The translations under genes were made by a program, and so were the position numbers. DNA of 64,000 nt from Diphasiastrum complanatum (taxonomy: Eukaryota > Streptophyta > Lycopodiopsida > Lycopodiales > Lycopodiaceae): positions 33,113 to 97,112 of the forward strand of contig MU831912.1 of the NCBI GenBank assembly GCA_029204225.1. Direction: 5' to 3'. The notes beneath the pieces were generated by a model. It did no database searches, had not been told where the DNA came from, and worked only from the letters and a program-made list of their open reading frames with translations. Positions 1-11,770 of the stretch are shown here, in pieces (the stretch's first letter is position 1; each line of letters opens with the position of its first letter).

Positions 1-135
1 CGGGAGTCCTCATATTTGTGAGTGATCATAGGGCATCTAAAAATAAAGTGCTCCTCAGACTCCACCTTGCCCAAGAGCATAACTGGCAAACCTGCTCCTC
101 TCTTGGAATACCATGGTCTCTAGAAGGTTTCACTA
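1..135 (-). mobile_element. LINE scrap with zf-RVT motif
   Basis: On the minus strand this encodes the C-terminal zinc-binding segment of a non-LTR retrotransposon polyprotein: a CQLCS half-knuckle, then in a shifted frame KVESEEHFIFRCP. The same words occur in the longer LINE copies around 46650-46740 and 48470-48540. About 40 codons remain, the frame is broken between the two halves, and the window edge cuts the element. It probably lies in an upstream LON1 intron or just 5' of the visible part of that gene. Confidence 0.6.
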
Positions 136-347
136 AGGGCATAAATAGGGTATCATTTAGACATTAGTAATTCATTGATTATTCAACCTATTGGTATAGC
201 TTGGGCTCTTCGTGGGAGAACCCTTTGTTATTGCTTTTAGTGTTTTAGCCATTGATTACATCAGAGATGCTCTTGGCCTTTCTTCGTGGGAGATTCTATT
301 ATAGTCATGTATGTCTCATTGATACAATACGCATAGACCGAGTCTAT

Positions 348-348
348 C

Positions 349-411
<63 letters not shown>

Positions 412-436
412 TATGTGTGTGCGCGCGCACGCGCAC
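348..436. repeat. 89-bp alternating purine-pyrimidine tract
   Basis: Every base from 348 to 436 alternates purine and pyrimidine without a single break: about 48 bp of TA dinucleotides, then CA, TA, TG and finally CG dinucleotides ending GCGCAC. Short ORFs on both strands across it (poly Tyr-Ile) are only the translation of the repeat. The CG/CA/TG half is the classic Z-DNA-prone composition and the TA half is easily unwound. Confidence 0.9.
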
Positions 437-828
437 TTGTAACTGTCTTAAAAGAAAAGAAAAGAAACACTAAGGAGATTTTAAGCTGGTTTTCTTACAG
501 TTCTGATGCTGCATGTAAGTTTCATACTCACAAATTGAGTCAAACTGAGCTGATTTATATTGCAGTTGGAATTGATTCAAATTTTGATTGGATGAGTCAA
601 GTCGCACCACTGCAAATCGATTTGAAAAGCTCCTTGTAATATTTTCAACAAAATGTGGGGAAAAAGAAAATTTGGAATTTTCTTTTCTAAAATTTGTAAT
701 GTAAATTGGTTGACTCATTCTCATGATTTGAAGGGTTGGCATTTCAGATGCACAAACAGTTTGACTTGGAAGAGTTTGGCAAGAATCAGTGGTGGATAAT
801 CATGGTAGCTTTTTTGATTTGTTTGCAG
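437..828 (+). other. Presumed LON1 intron
   Basis: No coding stretch is recognisable here. The segment ends in a good 3' splice site (TTTGTTTGCAG, ending at 828) directly before the conserved Lon protease exon, so it reads as intron. A weaker acceptor-like TTTCTTACAG is followed by only a few bases before a GTAAGT and is not a convincing exon. Confidence 0.5.
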
Positions 829-1330
829 GAATCTGTTTTGTCCCCAGAAGAGGTACACAAGTCAAAGATTGTCATTGATGAAACTAATCTTCATGAGTAT
901 GTTGGCAACCCCATTTTTCAGAACGATCGCATTTATGATGAGACCCCTATAGGAGTTGTGATGGGTCTAGCTTGGACTGCTATGGGTGGTTCCACTTTGT
1001 ATATAGAGACAAGTCTTATTGAGCAAGGTGAAGGAAAGGGTGCACTTCAGTTGACGGGACAGCTTGGCGACGTCATGAAGGAAAGTGCCACAATTGCACA
1101 TACACTCGCTCGAGCCATACTTCGTGAGAAGGATCCCAATAATACGTTCTTCTTCAACTCAAGACTACACCTGCATGTTCCTGCAGGTGCTACTCCAAAA
1201 GATGGGCCTAGTGCAGGTTGCACAATGATCACTTCTTTGCTGTCTTTGGCTATGAACAAGCCTGTAAAAAAAGATGTTGCAATGACTGGGGAGGTGACTC
1301 TAACTGGACGTATTCTCCCAATTGGCGGGG
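829..1330 (+). CDS. LON1: LON1 penultimate exon: Lon protease domain with catalytic Ser
   Basis: ATP-dependent Lon (La) protease, serine-lysine peptidase domain. The exon opens in phase 0 after a TTTGCAG acceptor and ends at GG|GTAAAT. It reads [20 protein letters not shown], then a GVVMGLAWT motif, the [10 protein letters not shown] helix, [14 protein letters not shown] with the nucleophilic serine (codon 1210-1212), and [14 protein letters not shown]. These words match plant mitochondrial Lon1 better than peroxisomal Lon2. The AAA+ and N-terminal domains must be encoded upstream of the window. The product degrades damaged matrix proteins in mitochondria and possibly plastids. No disabling change is seen. 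The reading frame runs on past 1330 to 1461, but the splice site and family alignment show that tail is intron. Confidence 0.9.
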
Positions 1331-1470
1331 TAAATTGGTCTGACCCTTCTTTGATAAATGAATTTGTTTACATCATAGAATGTGGGCTGCAGAATAATTG
1401 GGGTTGGATTATCAGTTTTACTATAGATGAATGTGTTGTGATGGCCTTTTTGTGCTGGTAAATTGATCAG

Positions 1471-1683
1471 GTGAAAGAGAAGACAGTTGCTTCAAGGAGA
1501 AGTGGAGTGAAAGTTATCATCTTTCCAATCGCTAACAAGCGTGATTTTGATGAACTTTTACCTCATGTGAAAGAGAACCTTGACGTGCACTTTGTAGAAA
1601 CATATGAGGAGATATTTCAACTCGCTTTTGACCAGCATCAAGGAGCATCAATTGCGAATGATAGTTTGGAATCAAACACTTGA
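1471..1683 (+). CDS. LON1: LON1 last exon: catalytic Lys and C-terminus
   Basis: Follows a 140-bp intron (1331-1470, GTAAAT...GATCAG). It starts VKEKTVASRRSG, whose first lysine (codon 1474-1476) is the catalytic-dyad lysine, continues through VIIFPIANKRDFDELLPHV and HFVETYEEIFQLAFD, the usual Lon C-terminus, and adds a polar tail of about 17 residues ending in TGA at 1681. Joined to 829-1330 it gives about 238 residues in one open frame, so the visible part of the gene looks intact. The first codon is GTG (Val) and is a splice junction, not a start. Confidence 0.9.
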   Translation: MKEKTVASRRSGVKVIIFPIANKRDFDELLPHVKENLDVHFVETYEEIFQLAFDQHQGASIANDSLESNT

Positions 1684-4600
1684 GCCCTTTAATATGAGCG
1701 GCTTTTTTTGTTCTTAAAGCATAATATCTTACTCACTCCAATTCTACCTGGCACTGTTTTACTATGAAAATAGATTTTCAAAAGCAGGCATTCATGAAAT
1801 TCTTGCTTGCCCTAAAACTAGTACAAATACAGGGTCCCAAAGTTCATTCTTTAGCCTTGCATATGCATTCATTCACACCATTGTTGTCATGACGGATTAG
1901 AGTTATTTAGTACCTGAGAGAACAATTTTTTTGGCAACACTGGTGCTGGTAGCTACGCAAGTACCCATGCATTTCAAAAGAAGTCAAGATGTTGCCTTCA
2001 TTCTTTGGCACAGTCATATCATGTTTATGACCCGCTGTATCTCTGATTGCTGGTGTTTGTAAATCTGTATGTAAATCGTTCTGCAGTTCCGAGATACAAT
2101 TTTATTCGTGCCCGTGATCACATATGAAATTCAGTATTGCACTTTAAGGCTTGTGAAACTGGCAGTCATTCAAAAAATCCTTGAATCTTTTATCCAGCAT
2201 GGGATTGGTTATATATTGCATCGGCAGATGCAGGATATTCTTAACAATGTCCACATTTCTTGCTAATGAATTTTTAATTTCAAAAACAGGTTTCTCTTAG
2301 CTCTTAGATTTGAAATGATGCTTCAGACTCTTTAGTTTTTGGCATTAATTTGTTATCATCGTCAGAGCGTATAGCATGGAGGATGAAGATAAATGTTTTA
2401 GAAATGTGAGGGCTGCTGCTCAAATGCAATATTTTCTTCACTTGTTGGGAATCGGGAACTTGAACGTGATGACGAGCAAGAGTGACAGGAGAGGACAATG
2501 GACTTAAGAAGTGTACAAAGTGAGCGAAATAGGAGAATAGGCAGTGGAGACAAATGCATTCAAGATGACAAGATCTCGTATTGGAGGAGAGACTAGATAG
2601 AAAAAGAACCTGAAAATTAATCTAGAAAGAAAGAGGTTGATAATGTAGATGTGAGAGTTGATGGCGTTAAAGCTGATCGAGAGTTGCAGTCTGGTTGCCG
2701 GAGGAGAATCATAGCTCCTACGTGATCCCCTCCTTTTGAAAAAAACATTCAAGCTACGATCTGAAAGCTGGTATAGAGATCTCGTCAATTACCAATGAGT
2801 CGGAAACAAGCCAGCCAATAATGCTTATCTAGATTCCTTTTCTAAACAAATATGTAATTTTTGAAACCTTGAAGCCATCACTGAGCCTGTCATACACGCT
2901 ACTGCCCAGCTACTGAATAACTTCCTGATGGTTGGCAACCTCAGGAAATACGCTCCCGTGACGGGCAACTATGCTTGTAACCTCACAGAATTTTCAGCAT
3001 CATTGCCATGCCTTGAAGCTTGATTGAAACCCATCCAAGAGCATGAATTGCAACCATATGGCCACTCTGCATCAAAGTGTGCCTACATTATCTTACAAAT
3101 TGAAGATCCACTCTGGGACAACACTAAATGCAACTGAGTCCAAACTTGAATCTGAGTGTAAACCAAATAAATGTGCACCCAAATAAAATCAGGTGAAGTG
3201 CCGAATGATGAAGAATCGTGCTGCTACTGCAATGACTAAACTATCATAATCATGAGGAGCATGAACTACCAATGCCATCCAAAACTAATTTGCAGAAGAT
3301 GATATCAAATTTCCAGGCCTCTTCACAGCGTTTGTATTATGTCAAGTTTGCGCTTTAGCTGAACCTGTGGTTGTCATAACTAAACCAAACAGGAACATGG
3401 AGAGGAGCGGATTATTTTGTCCCTCAAATTTCTTGTGTGTCGGTGGTCAAGTTTACTAAATGTACTATGTAGAACCAACATCAAACAAAAGAAGTTTTGA
3501 AAAGTTTTGAAAATCATTCGCATGCATAATGGCAACAACATGATTAGCCCATTGGTGTTGTCCTATTAATTATTCCCTTTTCATATCTTTTTATAGCAAG
3601 AAAAATTACAGCTGGTATATATTCTTTTGCTTGCCAAAACTTGATGATTAGCTCCACCTTGGCACATCCACCTTTCAACAGAGCAGACAAAACAATAAAA
3701 AAGTGTCCCATCCATTTTTACAAAAAAGTACAAAATGGAGATTTGAATTGCATCTAATAATTTGTGTTTGTGAGATTGCTGTTTCTTTTTCAATAATAAT
3801 AAGAATTCATGGAAGAGTCTATGTTCAGAGTATTCACCCTTTTGAATGTTTAAAATTTGCATAATTATACGATATTTTTCAGCAAGAATTTGCAGTTACC
3901 AACAACAATATTCAATTAATACATCTGCATGGTATCTCCTTGTTGATGCCACGAATTGGAGTTACACTTACAACCTTAAGAAGAGGAGAAATGTTGTGCG
4001 AAACACTAAAGAGCCCATATCCATAAGATGTTCATTAACAACCTCTCTTTCAGAGCTCTTTTCACACAATGTTGCACCTTTTCTCACATTTGTTCAATTA
4101 CTCCATTGGAAAGCAGAACACTCATTCTATTCCTTTGTTGGCTCCCAATCTGTACATGAGACTTCTATTTTTTATGCTTGATTATAGCTTTCATATCTAT
4201 AACTAGTCATATTTCTCCTTGTTTGGCATATGATCCATAGTTGATGAGCAAAATTGCTAGCATAAGTGCTAAGACAAGGAGTGAATTTGAGTCCCCCATT
4301 TGTACCTATGAATGCAAGGGGTTGATTACATACAGCATAACCACTTGGTAGTGCTAACATATGAACATCTTCTCAAAGGCAACAATGATCATCCTTGACT
4401 CGAAAGCTATGTTGTCGAAGAAATGATCATATTGTGCACTTTCCAAATATTGCAGTATGTGTTTCCACTTTGTAGGGATTGCCAATATAGAAAACTTCTA
4501 TCTAGAATGCCTACTCGTAAAGTTGAAACCTGACACAAATTTGAATCCAACTAATCCTTTGAATCACCTATTTGTGGCAAGGATGCCTAAGGTAATCTAC

Positions 4601-5968
4601 GATGTCCTTAGACATTCAAACAAGGGTTTGGGTTTAAGCAAAGTGGAAGACAATAAAGAATCTTGCATGTTGATTATCAATAGATTCAAATTCTAGTTGT
4701 TGGAAAGGATCATCGTAAGTGATGGACAGATGGGATGGGAACAAACAAGTGAGATGTGAGAATGAGGTGAATACACTAGTCCAAAATTGAAGTCTAGACC
4801 ATTTCTAATTCAGTCTTTCATAGGGACAACAATGATTGTAACATAATTTTTCCTTTACTATCTATAAAAAAAAGGGTTGTTTTTTCCTTTTGTTGACTTG
4901 TTGCAAAATCACATCAAGATATCAATGGTGGATGTAGTACTTGAGAGCATTTTGCCTTGTGGAAAAAATTGAAGATTTGGACATGAAAATAGGACTATAC
5001 AAAATAAGAGTGTTGAGGAAATCCATGAGATTAATGTGACATGGAAAATCGGCGCCTCACATCTTACATAGCAAGTATAAACAATTTTATAGGTAATTTG
5101 ATGTTGGGGACTAGGAGTGGACTAGGAGTGAACATTAGTTTACCGACAATGTATCAACCTTATAAATTGAAGAACACTGCCATTAAATCTTTTAAAATTG
5201 AATTGGTTGATCTCAACATGGCAAAATTTTGCATGTCAAAATTGTTGGCATTCATTATGGATTTTTTTGAGACACATAGTGGTAGAAAGTTTTTTGTTAT
5301 GTGGACCATTTGCTGGTATAAAAAATGTCTTAGACCCACTCTTAAACAAAAAATCTCCTCCACATACTTTTGTTTCACTTCAAGCTTCAACACATGCAAA
5401 ATTTTATAATAGATTCAATATGAAATCGTATAGGAGATTCTCAAAATCAACTTTGGAGATTATTTGCATATATAAAAATTTCGAGTGCCAAAATTCTTGA
5501 GATAATGATTGGAAATCATTTTCGTAAATTGAAATTTTAGAATGCCAATCTCTTGGTTCAATATCCACATCACCATTTATTTCACTAGATTTGTCATTTT
5601 GTTCATGCGTTGACCTGTTTTTTGAATTCAATGTGCAAAGAAGTAGCTCTTGATTGTTGGATATGAGTTGTGCCTATTTTTTATTTGGCTAATGGCATCA
5701 TTTATAGTCCCCACCTATCTAGAAAATCATTTACCTTCAAGATTTTGTAATGATTGTATTATTTGACTTGCCATTGTCCATGGATTTTACCACCAAAATA
5801 TTTGGATAAATCTTCACAAACTTCTCCCTATTTTACAAGAGTATATTATCACATGCTAGAAACATGCATCTTATACACAACATAACCATAATACATAAAG
5901 TATTTGATAGGAAGTTGCATCATGTATGTTACGATACACTATAGAGATGACATAAGATTATAATGTGA
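1684..5968. other. Intergenic sequence, no gene recognised
   Basis: After the LON1 stop comes an AT-rich stretch without any protein family I can name. The open frames here (for example 2504-2788 and 3581-3862 on the minus strand, 3846-4181 and 5041-5409 on the plus strand) have low-complexity or random-looking composition and no motif. The first few hundred bases should hold the LON1 3' UTR and polyadenylation region. Confidence 0.5.
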
Positions 5969-6450
5969 TTGCATGTTAGAGCTAATACCCCTCAATATAC
6001 AATAAACATAGATCATCAAAATGAGGAGGAAATCTTGTATCTTGGCTATCCAAGAAACAAGACACTATATCACTTTGATCTTGTGAGACCGAGTACAATG
6101 CCCTTACAACTACCACCAAAGAGGTTCTATGGATCAAGAGATTGCTTTTGGGACTCAAGTGCATCAAAGAAGAAGATGTACCTATCATCAAGTCTGATAA
6201 CATCTCGACTCAAGCCCTTGCGAACAATCCTATCTTCCATGCAAGGAGCAAACATATTGAAGTTGCACATCATTTCGTAAGGGAAAAGGTGATTGGAAGA
6301 GAGATCAACTTGGACCATATTGGATTTTCATCATGTATTTCCGATCTCCTCACCAAACCATTGCTCAAGAGTGCCTTCATCAAGTTTAGATCTAATCTTG
6401 GATGATTCCAAGATCTATGTTAAGTTAGATAGATATCTTTTAAGGAGGAG
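5969..6450 (+). mobile_element. Ty1-copia RNase H C-terminal scrap
   Basis: Frame 6142-6405 gives the last part of a copia pol: ISTQALANNPIFHARSKHIE, then VAHHFVREKV, ending DLLTKPLLKSAFIKFRSNLG, the standard ADILTKPL-type end of copia RNase H. Upstream sequence in other frames is too decayed to place the rest of pol. A polypurine tract TTTAAGGAGGAG ends at 6450, immediately before the LTR-like sequence at 6451. The same tract precedes the 3' LTR of the complete element at 20889, so the two belong to related families. Confidence 0.8.
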
Positions 6451-7135
6451 TGTGAAAAATAGTAAAAGTTATCTATCTTGAGTTTGGGGGGGTACTTTGA
6501 CTCTTCTACCCCATGCACACATGTTAGTAGAGGATTAGGCCAATTTTAGCTAATGATGTAGCTCAAGGTAGTGTAGGCTCTTTACACATGGCTTGATGGT
6601 AGAGGGATAGTTACACTTTGTTATGTGTTGCCATGAAGTCATGTGACCAATGAGTAAGATCCACGAAATTGGTCCAATCATATTCAAGGGTCCTTATGTC
6701 ACTAGACCAATCAAATTAGAAGGAGATTTGTAAAAGGTTCAATCAAATTTCATGTGGACTACACCTCTTGTGGCTCGAGCTAGTACTTGAGAGAGATTGA
6801 GAGTGATTCCATACTTAGTTTTTTTTGGAGAGATTTGGAGATTCTACATAGAGATTTTGTGACACTCTCTCTCTACCCAAGGAGCCATACTTGTATTTTC
6901 TCTCTACCCAAGAGAAAGCCATAATTTTACTTAGTTTTTTTCATCTCAAGTTGCCTTCACATGTGTATGATATGTGGTGAATATTTCATGCATGTAATTA
7001 GTGCTCTTGCCTTTGAATTGCCAAGCTAGAATCAATCTACCTTTTTGGTGCTCAATCTATGTGCAATCACTCATACTTTAGGAGATCATTCACATTGTTT
7101 GGGATGTCCCCACACGTGTCAAAAGTACACAGATA
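6451..7135 (+). repeat. Copia LTR remnant A
   Basis: Starts TGTGAAAAATAGT directly after the polypurine tract of the copia scrap, so it is that element's 3' LTR. It shares with the LTRs at 16480 and 20889 the TGTGAA start and a late CCCACACGTGT box, and has weaker similarity in between to remnant B. The right edge is approximate; the expected TTCACA end is not preserved. Confidence 0.55.
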
Positions 7136-7569
7136 CCACCATTTTGGAGAGATGGTGGTGTTATCTCCCATCTACATTAGATGGCTGCTGCACCACCACT
7201 ACATTGCAAAATACACTCATCCCTCATCTTTAGGAGTGCCTTGAGTGAATATTGAAGAGGGCTTCCATGCTTCCATAATTGGTGGGTCAGGTGTCACCCT
7301 AGAGGTCAGATGTCATCCTAGGTCACCCTAGGTTAATCCCTAGGTGCCTTTTAGCTTCGTAGTTCCCCCTATGGCCTCTTTAGAATATTCATTTTTTACA
7401 AATTGAGTTCCACAATCCGGCTGAGGTGACAACCTTGAAACAAAAACTGAGTTTTTCATTTTACAACAAAAATTGAGCACATGGTGTGAAAAAATGGCAA
7501 AATCTAGCTTTGTTATTTTACAATTGTTGTTTATGAGAAAATCTCACACATGTGGAACCTGTTCCCACG
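7136..7569. other. Spacer between LTR remnants
   Basis: No gene. AT-rich sequence with a local CACATGTG box near 7540-7550. It may be a remnant of the internal region between two related LTRs, but no retroelement protein can be read. Confidence 0.4.
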
Positions 7570-8299
7570 TGTGAAAAATAGTCAAAAATAACTTAGTCAT
7601 GTTGAGTTAGGGGTACTTGAGGTTTTAGAGACATCTATCCATGTGTAAGTAGGTGATTTGGCCATTTTTGGCATTAGAGGCAAAATAGGCAAGTACACAT
7701 ATCAAGTGACGATTTGGCCAAAAGTAGAAAGTGATGTACCTCAAGTTAGGCTAGGATACTTACATTTTTCAAGTTCAGATTTGGTTTGTGACTCATCTCC
7801 ATGTGATGGCATGAGAGCTAGTGACCATCACAAAGCTAGAATCTATCAAAATGGTCCAATCAAGATTGAGGGCTCATATGTCACTCAACCAATAGGATTT
7901 AGAGGAAAAGAAGGGGTCCAATCATGTTTCACTCCCCTTTACATTAGATTACTACTTATATGTGGTTTACATCCATTCTATGTAAGTTTTATGGAGTTAT
8001 GAGGTTTCTACACATTTTGAGTCAAAATTGGTTTCTCTCTCTACTCGAGTTCTTGATAGTAGATTCTCTCTCTACCTAGAGGAGGGCATTTTCATACTTA
8101 GTTTTTTCATATTCAAGTCTCCACACGTGTGAGTGTACTTGTATGATTGATTTATGCATGATTTTTAGTGCTCTTGCCTTAGATTGATGGAATAGATCTT
8201 GGTTTTCAATCTATGTATGATCTATGTGCAATAACCACATCTTAGGAGATCACCTCCCCAATCACACTTTTGGGCTGTCCCACACATGTGAAATTCAAG
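7570..8299 (+). repeat. Copia LTR remnant B
   Basis: Begins TGTGAAAAATAGTCAAAAAT, close to the start of remnant A at 6451. It contains parallel blocks such as GGTCCAATCA and TATGTCACT, and ends near a CCCACACATGTGAAA box as the complete element's LTRs do. It is a diverged second LTR of the same family, either from a second insertion or as the partner of remnant A. Confidence 0.55.
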
Positions 8300-8500
8300 T
8301 AATGGCATATAACGACTCCTCAGCCAAAGATCGTCAAAAAAATTTATGGGCCACTTCTAAGGCCTGTTTGCAAATTTGACTCTAGCCCTTTTTTGGGCAG
8401 GCTGAGACCCCTAAATATAGGCATTTTACATCTTTTTTTTTGAAATTTCTTAGCTTTACATGCCATATTTTTGTGATCTCGAAGAATCCAAGCTGAGACA

Positions 8501-8875
8501 TTGGCAAATATAGCAAACATTCATATCTTGAGTATGAATGACAATTTAAAGTCATTGCATGAAATAAATATGAAATTGGAGCAGGAGATAAACGGTTTGA
8601 AAACAGAACTTGCCAAATCTGTCGCAAAAATTGAAGAATTGCAATCTTTAATCAGTATATTTCAGAGGACAATATATGGCTTACAATGAAAGTGTAGAGT
8701 CTCAATGGATCAGCAAGCACAAAATAAAAACACCAAGAGACACAAACTAGAAGCTTTGGCACCAGGTGGTGGTGCCAGTGAAATATGTATGAGGGACACA
8801 AAAGAGTTCTTGCAAAAGATGGTTGGAAAAGATTTTATTGCCGGAAAATATATGATTTTTATTGCAAAAAATTAA
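8501..8875 (+). pseudogene. Broken coiled-coil ORF of unknown origin
   Basis: One reading frame stays open from 8501 to 8875 except for a single TGA at 8687-8689. The first 62 codons form a heptad-rich helix (for example LEQEINGLKTELAKSVAKIE), typical of a coiled coil. The second part (ATG at 8705, 56 codons) has a basic stretch, a Gly-rich APGGGAS turn and an FLQKMVGKDFIAGKY segment. I do not recognise the family. It stands between copia remnants and could be part of a retroelement or a decayed gene fragment. Confidence 0.35.
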
Positions 8876-9100
8876 CTAACATTAAGTGTAAGTGAAGGAG
8901 GTGGACATGCATTCATTTATTTATCTTCCATGTCGTCTAAGTCAACCCATGCATACAATAAACAACACTTGCATATTAAGAGGTGCCACTTTTCACCTAC
9001 AAATAAATCACCAGCAATTCTACCACATTAAAAGGAGGGACATGTCAAGAAGGGTGCCCATTATCTCCACTTCCATTGAAAATAGTAAGATTAGCTTTTA

Positions 9101-10437
9101 TCAAAAAACTAGAAAAGACTTGAGGTAGGACTTCTTATGCCACTCATAGTGTAAATGATTTAAAAACATTCTACAAATACTATAACAGTCCCCCTTGAGG
9201 AAAACCTTTGTCCTTGGGCTTGTGTACACCCTCTTGATCCCATTTGCATCACAAAATGCTTTGAACTTGGTAGAAATGTACTCACCACCATTGTCACTCC
9301 TCAAGCACTTGATCTTTGTAGAAAATTGGACCTCCCTTGCAATCTTGAACTTGACAAAGACATCAAACACCTCATCTTTGGTCTTTAGTAGATATACTCA
9401 ACAAAATCTACCAAAATCATCAATAAAAATCACATACATCTTAGCACCTCCATTGCTAATTGTAGTAACACCATAAATATCCGAATGCACAAGTTGAAAA
9501 TGATTACTTGACCTTGATGTAGATCTCTTGTAAGGTAACCTATGTGACTTTGATAAAGCACATTGCTCAAACACGATTCAAGCTTGTTAAAGAGTTGGGA
9601 GACCAAAAACAACTTGCCTCTTTGCCATCACCTCCAATGACTTGTAGTTGAGATGCCCCAATCTCTTGTGCCATACCTCTTGCATTGACAATTGCTCCTT
9701 TGCCATACATCCAACTTGGTTAGCAACAACACAAGCATCAATTTTGAACAACTTACCTTGCCTCTTTCCTTTTGCAATCAATTCATCATCCTCCTTGATC
9801 AAACAAACATCACCATCAAAATCCACTTTCAATCCGTTGTCAAAAGCATTTGACTCACACTAAGAGGAGTGAAAATGCTCACAATGACTGGTCATATGTT
9901 GAGTATCTCCAGAATCCAAAAACCAAGAATTGTAGAAAAGTGCCTTTTGGTCTTTGACAATAAACACTCATGCGTCCATGTCGAGTTTGGGAGATGTTGT
10001 GACTACATTCACCTGTTGATCTAGTTGTTTGCTGGAATTCTTCGCTTTTAATACCATGCAATCCTAGATCTCATGATTAGTGCATTTGCAGTACTTATAG
10101 AACATCTTCTTCTTCGATTGTAGATTTGATAATTGCTATTGACTTTGCGTCAGCTCCTGATTTGATGTAGACTGCTTAGAGCTTTTCTTCTTCTGTCGCT
10201 TTGAGCCTTTGTTGACATGTAGAGCATGAAATGATGAAGTCTATGACATGTCTTGACTTCTTCGATTGTCTTCTTGCAGCAACATAGTGATAACTCTAGT
10301 AAGAGTTGAATCTGAGTGTGTCGATATGATCACCATCTAGTTCTTGTATGTAGAGGGCAAGCTTGAAAGCAATGTCATGATTGCGTCTTGATCATCGATG
10401 ATCGATCTAACAGTGGCCATTGGTTGCTTCATAACTT
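9101..10437 (-). mobile_element. Ty1-copia element B: gag to integrase, decayed
   Basis: On the minus strand: gag end (MATVRSIIDDQDAIMTLLSS, TLTRVITMLL), a CCHC knuckle remnant (YCKCTNHEI), a protease with altered site DSGDTQHM near 9920, a pre-integrase domain with EVWHKRLGHLNYKSLEVMAK (9587-9832), and an integrase core with CLRSDNGGEYISTKF (9101-9370). Several stops and frame changes break it, RT and RNase H are missing, and no LTR is recognised. Its 5' end is fused to the RT of element A at about 10437. Confidence 0.8.
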
Positions 10438-10945
10438 CATAGATGTATCCTTCAGGTTGTAGCATATAGATGTCTTCTTCAATGACTCCATTCAGATAAC
10501 CTGTCTGTACATCGAGTTTATGTATTTCAAGGTCGGTTGCTACAGCATACGATAGGAGAGCTCAGATTGATGAATGCTTGACTACTGGACTAAAAGTCTT
10601 GTCGTAGTCAATGTTAGGGATCTGAACAAATCCTCGTGCTACTAGTCTTGCCTTCCTTCAATCAATCACTCCATTGGCATTGTATTTGATCTTAAATACC
10701 CATTTGAAATTGATGAGATTGTATCCAACGGGAGCTTCAACTAGTGACCATGTCTGGTTCTTGATCAGAGAGGAATACTCTTTATCCATTGCTTCTCTCC
10801 AGAGATCGGAGTCTGGTTGGCTAAGTGCCTCATCAACTGATGCAGATTCCTGCACTAAAAGACAGGCAAACTCAAGAGTAAACCTTGTGGGTTGTGTGCG
10901 CACTCGGTTTGATCTTCTTGGAGGAAGTATCGGCTGATGATTCAA
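10438..10945 (-). mobile_element. Copia element A: reverse transcriptase N-terminal part
   Basis: Minus-strand frame 10658-10945 gives the start of a copia RT: DSDLWREAMDKEYSSLIKNQ, TWSLVEAPVG, FKWVFKIKYNANG. It continues across stops to ARLVARGFVQIP, DYDKTFSPVVK, and EDIYMLQPEGY near 10440-10475. The remaining RT (including the YVDD site) and RNase H are absent because the sequence switches directly into gag of element B. Confidence 0.85.
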
Positions 10946-11122
10946 TCCTTGGATTTGTCGTTGCTATATAGCAGCAACATTTTTGTCTGACTCGTTGTCG
11001 GGTAGTTGGTCAACTATCTACATGCTAGAGGTAGGTATTGAAGGTCCACTTGGAATTTTGTCCTTGCCTTTGAGGTTGATGAACTGATCCTTGATAAAGA
11101 TTATATCGCTGCTGAACAAAGT

Positions 11123-11770
11123 CTACAAGGTATCAGGGTCATACAGCTTGTAGGTGTTGTCAGATGAAGTGTATCCAATAAAGATTGTCTTGAGATCTTG
11201 GAAGTTAAATTTCTTCCTTGTCTCCTTCCGGATTCGCACGTAGGCGATGCATCCGAATACTCGAAGGTTCTTCAATAAAGGCTTTGAGCCTGTCCACACC
11301 TCATGGGGTATTTTGCCTGAGAGAGTCGTGGTCGAACATTTGTTCTGGATGTAAGCTGCAATGGAGACAGCTTCAGCCCATAAGCTCTTTGGCAAAGATG
11401 AGTGTGCTAGCATACATTTAGCTGACTCGACCAGGGTACGATTCTTCATCTCGGCTAAGCCATTAGACTGAGGCGAATAAGGAGTGATAAACTGTTGTTC
11501 AATGCCTTGGCTCTGAACTTAGTAGAGATGTATTCTCCACCATTATCTGACATCAAGGATTTGATTGTCTTACCAATCTCTTTCTCTGCACGCTCCTTGA
11601 AGATTTTGAAGCAATTGAATGCTTCTGATTTTTTTCTTAATAAAATAAACCATAATCCTTCTGAAAAATTCATCAATAAAAGTTATAAAATACTTTGCAT
11701 CCTTTTGTGAAGGATTCTGCATTGGGCCATAGATATCTATATATACAACATCTAATAATCCTCTAGGCAA
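11123..11770 (-). mobile_element. Copia element A: integrase core and C-terminal part
   Basis: Minus strand. The first catalytic Asp region reads DVVYIDIYGPMQ (around 11740), the second SLMSDNGGEYISTKF (around 11530), and then come TLVESAKCMLAHSSLPKSLW, EVWTGSKPLLKNLRVFGCIA and FIGYTSSDNTYKLYDPDT (11123-11449), the usual linker to RT. Two frame changes separate the pieces. The region around the catalytic Glu is partly lost between the frames. Non-functional. Confidence 0.85.

Noticed and set aside
252-473. Open frames rich in Tyr-Ile on both strands
   Set aside because: They only translate the TA/CA microsatellite and have no other support.
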